This document shows, piece by piece, positions 6,637-11,310 of a DNA stretch of 11,310 nucleotides. Position numbers and translations under genes: made by a program. The notes beneath the pieces are model-generated. The model was given only the letters and a program-made list of their open reading frames with translations, was not told where the DNA came from and ran no database searches. Location of the stretch: contig JAFWUA010000158.1 of NCBI GenBank assembly GCA_017518785.1, positions 1 to 11,310 on the forward strand. Direction: 5' to 3'. Position 1 is the first letter of the stretch; the number at the start of each line of letters is the position of its first letter. Source of the DNA: Neisseriaceae bacterium (GTDB taxonomy: Bacteria; Pseudomonadota; Gammaproteobacteria; Burkholderiales; Neisseriaceae).

Positions 6637-7584
6637 ATGTCGGTGTATACATCGGTTAGTCGCAATGAATTAAGTGCATTTTTGGAAAATTATGACTTGG
6701 GAGAACTTATAAACTATCAAGGCATATCAGGTGGCATCACTAATACCAATTATTTTGTCGATACTACCAAGAAACGTTTGGTGCTGACTTTATTTGAAAG
6801 TCTTAAACAAGATGAAATTCCATTTTTTATGAATCTTAAAGCACATCTTAATCAACATAATGTTGCATGTCCTGCCCCTGTACCACAAAAAAATGGAGAG
6901 TATGTCGGCAATTTATGTGGGAAACCTGCCTCATTAATTAGCTGTCTTAACGGAAAAGATGTTGATAATCCCAATGAAAAACAATGTTATGCAACCGGTG
7001 CCATGTTAGCCAAAATGCACCTTGCCACCAAGGACTTTGGTGAACAAATGCACGATACGCGTGGCATTTCATGGTTAGAAGAGTCTGCCGGAAAGCTTTC
7101 CGGCAGACTTTCAAATACTGATAATCAATTATTACAACAATATATAAATAGCATTCAACAACTTGATTCTAATTTGCCTAATGGGGTTATTCATGCGGAT
7201 TTATTTCGCGACAATGTATTGTTATATAACGATGAAGTTGCTGGTTTTATTGATTTTTATTACGCTTGCAACGGCATATTTGTCTATGACCTTGCAATTG
7301 CATTAAACGATTGGGCACGTTGCGATAAAACTAATACTCTTGATGATAAACGTTATACTGCCATGTTATCTGGTTATGAAAGCATAAGAAAATTAACTAT
7401 TGCAGAAAAAAATGCTTTACAAACCGCTCACTGTGCTGCTGCAATGCGTTTTTGGGTTTCGCGTTTATTAGATTTCCATTTCCCAACAGAAGGTGAATTA
7501 ACTTTTATTAAAAATCCCGATGTATTTAGAGATTTGTTAAAATACGTCTCTTCAACAGATTTTTTTTATAACACGAAAGGTTAA
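6637..7584 (+). CDS. thrB: Homoserine kinase, APH-fold (ThrB type II)
   Basis: A 315-residue cytosolic kinase that phosphorylates homoserine for threonine synthesis. It belongs to the aminoglycoside-phosphotransferase-like ThrB group of Beta- and Gammaproteobacteria, not the GHMP-kinase type. Visible features: N-terminal MSVYTSVS, glycine-rich QGISGGITNTNYF near 28-40, GAMLAKMHLA at 121-130, the catalytic loop HADLFRDN at 186-193 and metal-binding IDF at 205-207. Length is normal. Odd feature: residues 149-158 are encoded by a perfect 28-bp palindrome made of two inverted DUS-like 12-mers, kept in frame. Only two bases separate its stop from the next gene, so it heads a likely operon with the LprI-like gene, the amidase and radA. 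Confidence 0.95.
   Translation: MSVYTSVSRNELSAFLENYDLGELINYQGISGGITNTNYFVDTTKKRLVLTLFESLKQDEIPFFMNLKAHLNQHNVACPAPVPQKNGEYVGNLCGKPASLISCLNGKDVDNPNEKQCYATGAMLAKMHLATKDFGEQMHDTRGISWLEESAGKLSGRLSNTDNQLLQQYINSIQQLDSNLPNGVIHADLFRDNVLLYNDEVAGFIDFYYACNGIFVYDLAIALNDWARCDKTNTLDDKRYTAMLSGYESIRKLTIAEKNALQTAHCAAAMRFWVSRLLDFHFPTEGELTFIKNPDVFRDLLKYVSSTDFFYNTKG
7082..7109. repeat. Perfect 28-bp palindrome of two DUS-like copies inside thrB
   Basis: Exact 12-mers at 7082-7093 (plus) and 7098-7109 (minus) are separated by AGCT, making a perfect palindrome. In RNA it could fold as a 12-bp stem with a four-base loop. It is read through in frame as part of ESAGKLSGRLS. No T-run follows, so it need not terminate. 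Confidence 0.9.
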
Positions 7585-7586
7585 CT

Positions 7587-7970
7587 ATGAAAAACAAATT
7601 ATTACCAATACTCATGATGTTAGTATTAGGTTCATATGCGATGGCAGACGACAGTTGCGAACGCTATACCACTTCCTACGATAGAACTTATTGTAAATCA
7701 AAACTTTTTGTTGAATCTGATAAAGAACTTAACGATGTTTATAAAAATTTAAGAAAAAATATCCCATCTTCTGTAAGCGAAAAATTAAAACAAACTCAAC
7801 GTGATTGGATGAAATACCGCGATAATAAATGCGAAACCCAACCTGGCACTATCAACGTTGATTGCAATTATCAAGTAAATAAAGATCGCACCGAATACTT
7901 ACGCGACCGCTTACGTGAATGCAAAACTGGTTCTTGCGATCACAATGCTGTTTCTCGTCAAAGTTGGTAA
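7587..7970 (+). CDS. LprI-like (DUF1311) secreted protein
   Basis: A 127-residue protein with a Sec signal peptide (MKNKLLPILMMLVLGSYAMA, cleavage after Ala20), so it should be periplasmic; no lipobox is seen. The mature part is a short Cys-containing helical domain with SKLFVESDKELNDVYKNL and the signature QRDWMKYRDNKCE, typical of the LprI N-terminal/DUF1311 family. Mycobacterial LprI inhibits lysozyme; most proteobacterial members are uncharacterised, so lysozyme inhibition here is only a possibility. The short C-terminal tail (KTGSCDHNAVSRQSW) adds a further Cys. It starts two bases after thrB with a good ribosome site (GAAAGG), and the amidase follows within 20 bases, placing two envelope proteins together. 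Confidence 0.85.
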   Translation: MKNKLLPILMMLVLGSYAMADDSCERYTTSYDRTYCKSKLFVESDKELNDVYKNLRKNIPSSVSEKLKQTQRDWMKYRDNKCETQPGTINVDCNYQVNKDRTEYLRDRLRECKTGSCDHNAVSRQSW

Positions 7971-7989
7971 AGATTTAAAGTTAAAGTTT

Positions 7990-8727
7990 ATGAACTTTAA
8001 ACGTTTGTTATATTTCCCGGCAGTGTTGTTTATAAACTTTTTATATGCCGAGCCTTTATTAGTATTAGATTCAGGACACACCCCTGATGCTGCCGGAGCA
8101 TTAGGGGTAAGAGGAATTTACGAAGTAGAATACAATGATCGCTTTGTTGCGGAACTAAAACCTCAATTAGAAGCAATCGGATATCAAGTTGTATTAACTC
8201 GCACTCCTGAACAAAACATATCACTACAACAGCGAGCAAGAATTGCTAATCAACTTAATGCCAATTTATTTCTTTCCATTCATCACGACTCTACCAATGA
8301 ACGTTATTTAATTCCAACAGTTGTCAATAATCTTCCAGCACAACGAACCATTGAACCATTTAGAGGATTTTCTGCATATATTTCCAATAAAAATGGCTCT
8401 CCATTTTCATCATACTGTTTTGCCGAAAATTTAACTAAACAAATCTTGCCTTTGGGCAGACTTCCTGCCTTATATCATGCCGATCCTATTAAAGGTGAAA
8501 ATCGACCTTTATTAAATAAAGAATACGGAATTTATCGTTATGATAATTTGGCAGTATTGCGTTTAACAAAAGTTCCGGCAGTGTTATTAGAAATTGGCGT
8601 AATTCCAGATGAAGAAGATGAGGCATGGGTGAATAACTTTCAAAACCGATACAACATGCAGCAAGCCATTGTACGTGCTGTTGCTGATTATCAAGACAAC
8701 TGCATTAAACCATATTTAATTGACTAA
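7990..8727 (+). CDS. Exported N-acetylmuramoyl-L-alanine amidase (Amidase_3)
   Basis: From ATG 7990 the protein has 245 residues and a signal peptide (MNFKRLLYFPAVLFINFLYA, cleavage before EP). A reading from ATG 7915 would overlap the previous gene by 56 bases and bury the signal peptide, so 7990 is preferred despite a weak ribosome site. The mature part is an Amidase_3 domain, a zinc enzyme that cuts the bond between muramic acid and the stem peptide in the periplasm. Likely ligands and catalytic residues: LDSGHTPDAAGALG (His30), YEVEYND (Glu45), LSIHHDS (His98) and LLEIG (Glu201). No AMIN or LysM domain is present, so it is a bare catalytic form, unlike AmiC with its targeting domain. Its partner may be the LprI-like protein directly upstream. 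Confidence 0.9.
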   Translation: MNFKRLLYFPAVLFINFLYAEPLLVLDSGHTPDAAGALGVRGIYEVEYNDRFVAELKPQLEAIGYQVVLTRTPEQNISLQQRARIANQLNANLFLSIHHDSTNERYLIPTVVNNLPAQRTIEPFRGFSAYISNKNGSPFSSYCFAENLTKQILPLGRLPALYHADPIKGENRPLLNKEYGIYRYDNLAVLRLTKVPAVLLEIGVIPDEEDEAWVNNFQNRYNMQQAIVRAVADYQDNCIKPYLID

Positions 8728-8793
8728 ATTTAAAATTGTGCAGGTGTTTTAAACTTAAATTAGCGATCTATTGAAAATGTAAAAACAAACAAC

Positions 8794-10164
8794 ATGGCAA
8801 AAATAAAAACTCAATATCAATGCACAGAATGCGGTGGCGTAAGCTTGCAATGGCAAGGCAAATGTCCTAATTGTGGTCAATGGAATACTCTTGTTGAAAG
8901 TCTGCCGGAAAGCTCTGCGGATAATCGCTTTCAATCTTGGACAGGACAAAGTGCAAAGGTTCAAGAACTATCTTCCGTTAGTGCAGAGGAGACACCACGT
9001 ATTTCTTGTTCCATGAGTGAATTAGACCGCGTATTGGGTGGAGGATTAGTAGCAGGTGCAGTTGTATTATTAGGGGGAGACCCTGGTATAGGAAAATCAA
9101 CCCTATTACTGCAAATACTTGCTCGCATGTCTCAAAATAAAGCAAGCGTACTTTATGTATCTGGCGAAGAATCAGCATCACAAGTGGCATTGCGTGCCCA
9201 ACGTTTAGAATTAGCAGTAGAAGGCGTAAAACTTCTACCGGAAATTCGTCTTAATGCAATTATCCAAACCTTAAAAAATGAAAAACCAGCAGTTGCTGTA
9301 ATCGATTCCATACAAACCATTTATGCAGAAGAAATAAATTCTGCACCAGGTTCAGTTTCACAGGTCAGAGAATGTGCTGCCCAATTGACTCGTATTGCTA
9401 AACAATCTGGCATTACCATTATTTTGGTAGGACATGTTACCAAAGATGGTGCAATCGCAGGACCTCGTGTTTTGGAACATATTGTTGATACGGTTTTATA
9501 TTTTGAGGGAGATAGTCATTCTAACTATCGCATGATTCGTGCAATTAAAAATCGTTTCGGTGCTGCCAATGAATTAGGCGTTTTTGCCATGACCGATAAA
9601 GGATTAAAAGGAGTTGCCAATCCTTCGGCGATTTTTCTATCTGGTTATCGTGATGATGTGGCAGGCTCTTGCGTGATGGTAACCCAAGAGGGTACACGAC
9701 CTATTTTAGTTGAAATTCAGGCATTGGTAACCGATGCACATGGTTTTACTCCTAAACGTTTAACCGTTGGATTGGACCAAAACCGTTTATCCATGCTTTT
9801 AGCAGTATTATTTCGTCATGCAGGTATTGTTTGCTTTGACCAAGATGTATTTCTTAATGCGGTAGGTGGAGTGAAAATTTTAGAACCTGCAACCGATTTA
9901 GCAGTGTTATTAGCAATGGTTAGTGCATTTCGCAATCGAACACTGCCGGAAAAATCAATTGTTTTCGGAGAAGTAGGTCTATCAGGAGAAGTGCGTCCAG
10001 TAGCACGCGGACAGGAAAGACTCAAAGAAGCAGAAAAATTAGGCTTCAAAAATGCCATCATACCAGTAGCAAATCTACCCAAAAATCTTAAAGACTTTTC
10101 CAAAATCAAGCTATATGGGGTAAGCAATGTAGCAGAAGCAGTGGATATTGCTTTTAATTATTAA
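8794..10164 (+). CDS. radA: DNA repair and recombination protein RadA (Sms)
   Basis: A full-length 456-residue RadA, a RecA-like hexameric ATPase/helicase that helps branch migration in recombination; in other competent bacteria it also acts in natural transformation. Domains in order: zinc finger with Cys10, Cys13, Cys24 and Cys27; RecA-like ATPase with Walker A GGDPGIGKST (94-103), Walker B VAVIDSIQT (167-175) and the RadA-specific KNRFG (252-256); a C-terminal Lon-protease-like domain from about 285. Nothing is missing. MAKIKTQYQCTECG is the usual start, although no clear ribosome site is visible. It follows the amidase by 66 bases and is probably the last gene of the thrB operon. One exact DUS-like copy (8899-8910) lies in the linker after the zinc finger. 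Confidence 0.96.
   Translation: MAKIKTQYQCTECGGVSLQWQGKCPNCGQWNTLVESLPESSADNRFQSWTGQSAKVQELSSVSAEETPRISCSMSELDRVLGGGLVAGAVVLLGGDPGIGKSTLLLQILARMSQNKASVLYVSGEESASQVALRAQRLELAVEGVKLLPEIRLNAIIQTLKNEKPAVAVIDSIQTIYAEEINSAPGSVSQVRECAAQLTRIAKQSGITIILVGHVTKDGAIAGPRVLEHIVDTVLYFEGDSHSNYRMIRAIKNRFGAANELGVFAMTDKGLKGVANPSAIFLSGYRDDVAGSCVMVTQEGTRPILVEIQALVTDAHGFTPKRLTVGLDQNRLSMLLAVLFRHAGIVCFDQDVFLNAVGGVKILEPATDLAVLLAMVSAFRNRTLPEKSIVFGEVGLSGEVRPVARGQERLKEAEKLGFKNAIIPVANLPKNLKDFSKIKLYGVSNVAEAVDIAFNY
8899..8910 (+). repeat. DUS-like 12-mer inside radA
   Basis: Exact AGTCTGCCGGAA, in frame as Ser-Leu-Pro-Glu (residues 36-39) in the variable linker between zinc finger and ATPase domain. Confidence 0.8.
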
Positions 10165-10168
10165 AGAA

Positions 10169-10240
10169 GAAACCTCTGCAAAACTGGTAGATGTGAGTAC
10201 ATCTCGAAGTGGTAGCACAAAAAACGAAGACATAACAATA
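10169..10240 (+). repeat. Partial element, GAAACCTCTGC subtype, left end only
   Basis: Begins five bases after the radA stop with GAAACCTCTGCAAAACTGG. About 72 bases align with the copy at 10970-11043, sharing AAAACTGG, an ATG.GAG stretch and a terminal ATAACAATA. No matching right end follows, so it looks truncated. Confidence 0.5.
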
Positions 10241-10248
10241 GAAAGACC

Positions 10249-10315
10249 GAAACCTTTGCAAAACTCGTCATTCGTAAATTGAAACTTTTGCAAAACCATA
10301 TTTTTATATTTTATA
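10249..10315 (+). repeat. Two tandem left ends of the MITE family
   Basis: GAAACCTTTGC at 10249-10259 followed by CAAAACTCGTCATTC, then a second end GAAACTTTTGC at 10281-10291. They are remnants interrupted by the full element starting at 10316. Confidence 0.5.
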
Positions 10316-10445
10316 GAGACTCCTGCTAACCAATCATTCTGAATTTCACACAATGAAACGAAGAGTATAATTTATTGTTTTGTAAATATTTTTTTCTTTG
10401 CTCAAAATGACGAGTAATGAAAAAATCGGCTTTTGCAGGAGTCTC
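10316..10445. mobile_element. MITE-like element, 130 bp, with TTATA target duplication
   Basis: Perfect 11-bp terminal inverted repeats GAGACTCCTGC (10316-10326) and its complement (10435-10445). It is flanked on both sides by TTATA (10311-10315 and 10446-10450), which fits a 5-bp target duplication. The interior (GAAACGAAGAGTATAATTTATTG..., CTCAAAATGACGAGTAATG) matches the element at 4159-4292, so it belongs to the same family despite variant tips. It has no coding capacity. Confidence 0.75.
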
Positions 10446-10454
10446 TTATAGTTC

Positions 10455-10573
10455 GAAATCTTTGCAAAACTCGTCATTCTAAGCACAAGCGAAGAATATT
10501 TTATAAAAACAATAAGTTAAGATTATTTGTTTTCCTGCGGAAAATTCAGAATGACTGATTTTGCAAAGGTTTT
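10455..10573. mobile_element. MITE-like element, 119 bp
   Basis: The left end GAAATCTTTGCAAAA is paired with the right end TTTTGCAAAGGTTTT. Near each end are inverted CGTCATTCT and AGAATGAC stretches, and the centre holds AACAATAAGTTAAG as in the other copies. No clear target duplication is seen. With its neighbours it fills the gene-free stretch 10165-10748. Confidence 0.6.
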
Positions 10574-10670
10574 AAATTGGCAGTAGAAAAATGAACAATA
10601 TAATTATTTGTTAAATAAAAATATTCTTTACTAACGTTTACGAATAATGAATTGAGAAAAAGTAGGTTTT

Positions 10671-10681
10671 GCAAAGGTTTC
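10671..10681 (-). repeat. Solitary right end of the MITE family beside a DUS-like copy
   Basis: GCAAAGGTTTC, the complement of the GAAACCTTTGC tip. It is followed directly by a one-mismatch DUS-like copy, just as the element at 4159-4292 is. Which left end belongs to it is unclear. Confidence 0.5.
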
Positions 10682-10693
10682 AATCTGCCGGAA
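10682..10693 (+). repeat. DUS-like 12-mer with one mismatch, abutting a MITE end
   Basis: AATCTGCCGGAA, mismatched only at position 2, directly following the solitary MITE right end. Confidence 0.6.
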
Positions 10694-10712
10694 AATTTTT
10701 TAAATAAAAAAG

Positions 10713-10739
10713 CAATAAAAAACGGCTTAATCAGCCGTT
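10713..10739 (-). terminator. Intrinsic terminator of tRNA-Leu
   Basis: On the minus strand a 7-bp stem AACGGCT/AGCCGTT (10739-10733 and 10727-10721) with a five-base loop is followed by a T-rich tract, 9 bases beyond the tRNA 3' end. It fits a standard intrinsic terminator. Confidence 0.8.
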
Positions 10740-10748
10740 GTTTTTTGT

Positions 10749-10833
10749 TGGTGCCCAGGGTCGGACTCGAACCGACACACCTTGCGGCGGGGGATTTTGA
10801 GTCCCCTGCGTCTACCAATTTCGCCACCTGGGC
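10749..10833 (-). tRNA. tRNA-Leu (anticodon CAA)
   Basis: An 85-base class II tRNA on the minus strand. The acceptor stem GCCCAGG pairs with CCTGGGC, followed by discriminator A and an encoded CCA. The anticodon stem GGGGA/TCCCC encloses the loop CTCAAAA, giving CAA, which reads UUG leucine codons. A long variable arm and GGTTCGAGTCC in the T arm are present, and the D arm has TGGTAGACGC. It stands alone with its own promoter and terminator. Confidence 0.97.
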
Positions 10834-10852
10834 TAGGTTTTGAAAGATGCAC

Positions 10853-10882
10853 ATTATACATATTCATTTAGAATAAATGCAA
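10853..10882 (-). promoter_or_regulatory. Promoter of tRNA-Leu
   Basis: Minus strand: perfect -10 TATAAT (10858-10853) and a -35 candidate TTGCAT (10882-10877), spacer 18. The start would lie about 13 bases before the tRNA 5' end. Confidence 0.6.
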
Positions 10883-10969
10883 TACCTTTTTAATATATTT
10901 ACATATAAAATTGATTTATAAGCTCTTTTATTTTACAAAAATAGCCTAAAACTTTGTTAAGATATTTCA

Positions 10970-11043
10970 GAAACCTATGCAAAACTGGCAAATGCGAGAT
11001 GAGTTCAAAGTTGTAGTAGTAAAAAATAAAATTTATAACAATA
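10970..11043 (+). repeat. Partial element, GAAACCTATGC subtype
   Basis: GAAACCTATGCAAAACTGG and the following sequence align over about 74 bases with 10169-10240. No inverted right end is recognised before the permease gene. In the gene-free stretch 10834-11158 I see only this, the tRNA promoter, a run of seven C (11079-11085) and the hairpin at 11132-11150. Confidence 0.5.
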
Positions 11044-11131
11044 AGTTAGGCGAGACTTCAAGCAACGCACAACGAAGCCCCCCCACAGATGCAAGTTTTT
11101 CAAATGTTTATGAAAAATATTCTGCTGTTAC

Positions 11132-11150
11132 GGTGGGTTGAAGACCCACC
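11132..11150 (-). terminator. Hairpin just after the permease stop, possible terminator
   Basis: GGTGGGT and ACCCACC form a perfect 7-bp stem with a five-base loop, 8 bases past the permease stop on the minus strand. No T-run follows directly, so it may be a dispersed palindrome or an RNA 3'-end stabiliser instead. Confidence 0.4.
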
Positions 11151-11158
11151 ATACCATT

Positions 11159-11310
11159 TTAGCCACCAAAAAACCAGAATTTAGCCACCCATAAAATCGA
11201 TACTATCCATACCATTATTGATACTTCGCGTGCTTTGCCACATAGTGCTTTGACTGCTGCATACGAAATAAAACCCATTGCAATGCCGTTAGCGATTGAA
11301 TAGGTAAAAG
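11159..11310 (-). CDS. NCS2-type nucleobase permease, C-terminal end (cut by window edge)
   Basis: The minus strand is open from the window edge to TAA at 11161-11159, giving about 49 residues. They read FTYSIANGIAMGFISYAAVK, then ALCGKAREVSIMVWIVSILWVAKF. The SIANGIxxGFISY stretch is typical of the last part of AzgA/PbuG-like NCS2 purine permeases, inner-membrane proton symporters for hypoxanthine, guanine or adenine. The last 20 residues form a hydrophobic segment. The substrate cannot be inferred from this fragment. Confidence 0.8.
   Translation of the reverse strand, partial: FTYSIANGIAMGFISYAAVKALCGKAREVSIMVWIVSILWVAKFWFFGG

Noticed and set aside
7915..7989. Longer N-terminus for the amidase from ATG 7915
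   Set aside because: It overlaps the LprI-like gene and would place the signal peptide inside the protein; ATG 7990 gives a proper exported enzyme.
10111..10353. Minus-strand open frame over the end of radA
   Set aside because: It overlaps radA in antisense and runs into the repeat cluster; no ribosome site or family features.
10652..10843. Plus-strand reading frame with VGLEPTHLAAGDFESP
   Set aside because: It is the antisense of tRNA-Leu, a well-known false protein; the cloverleaf explains the sequence.
10546..10854. Minus-strand reading frame with AKLVDAGDSKSP
   Set aside because: It runs through the tRNA and repeat sequence, another common false protein over tRNA genes.
10169..11043. 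CRISPR array suggested by repeated GAAACCTTTGC units
   Set aside because: The units are unevenly spaced, occur in both orientations and are ends of longer homologous elements; there are no regular spacers and no cas genes.

Overview
The window looks like chromosomal DNA of an AT-rich member of the Neisseriaceae (Betaproteobacteria), though the species cannot be named from the sequence. Two things suggest this. First, the housekeeping proteins (LpdA, APH-type ThrB, PrpB, RadA) read like neisserial versions as I remember them. Second, a 12-mer, AGTCTGCCGGAA, occurs 12 times exactly in 11.3 kb, as singletons and as inverted pairs at gene ends. That is the density and layout of a neisserial DNA uptake sequence (DUS), but in a dialect I do not recognise.

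Layout. 1-340 (-): N-terminal part of an NAD(P)-dependent aldehyde dehydrogenase. 341-538: divergent promoter region with one DUS-like copy. 539-1447 (+): MoxR-type AAA+ ATPase. 1490-2593 (+): secreted protein of unknown function. 2636-3502 (+): prpB, methylisocitrate lyase, visibly richer in GC than its neighbours. 3578-4111 (+): a shorter secreted protein that is a paralogue of the one before prpB. 4112-4414: a 134-bp miniature inverted-repeat element (MITE) apparently inserted into a DUS hairpin, then the lpdA promoter. 4415-5839 (+): lpdA. 5851-5897: a DUS-pair hairpin acting as a shared terminator. 5907-6455 (-): NAD(P)H-dependent FMN reductase, whose promoter carries two copies of an 11-bp putative operator. 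6637-10164 (+): a likely operon of thrB, an LprI-like (DUF1311) secreted protein, an exported N-acetylmuramoyl-L-alanine amidase and radA. 10165-10748: no gene, filled with whole and partial copies of the MITE family. 10749-10833 (-): tRNA-Leu(CAA) with its own promoter and terminator. 10834-11158: no gene; the tRNA promoter, another partial repeat and a hairpin. 11159-11310 (-): C-terminal end of an NCS2-type nucleobase permease.

The genes mix central carbon metabolism (prpB in propionate use, lpdA as E3 of 2-oxoacid dehydrogenases, aldehyde dehydrogenase), threonine synthesis, cell-wall remodelling (amidase beside a putative lysozyme-inhibitor-like protein) and recombination (radA). I see no classical defence, secretion or phage system. 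The unusual content is in the non-coding layer: the apparent DUS dialect, its use as terminators and even as a perfect palindrome inside thrB, and a MITE family that abuts DUS copies.
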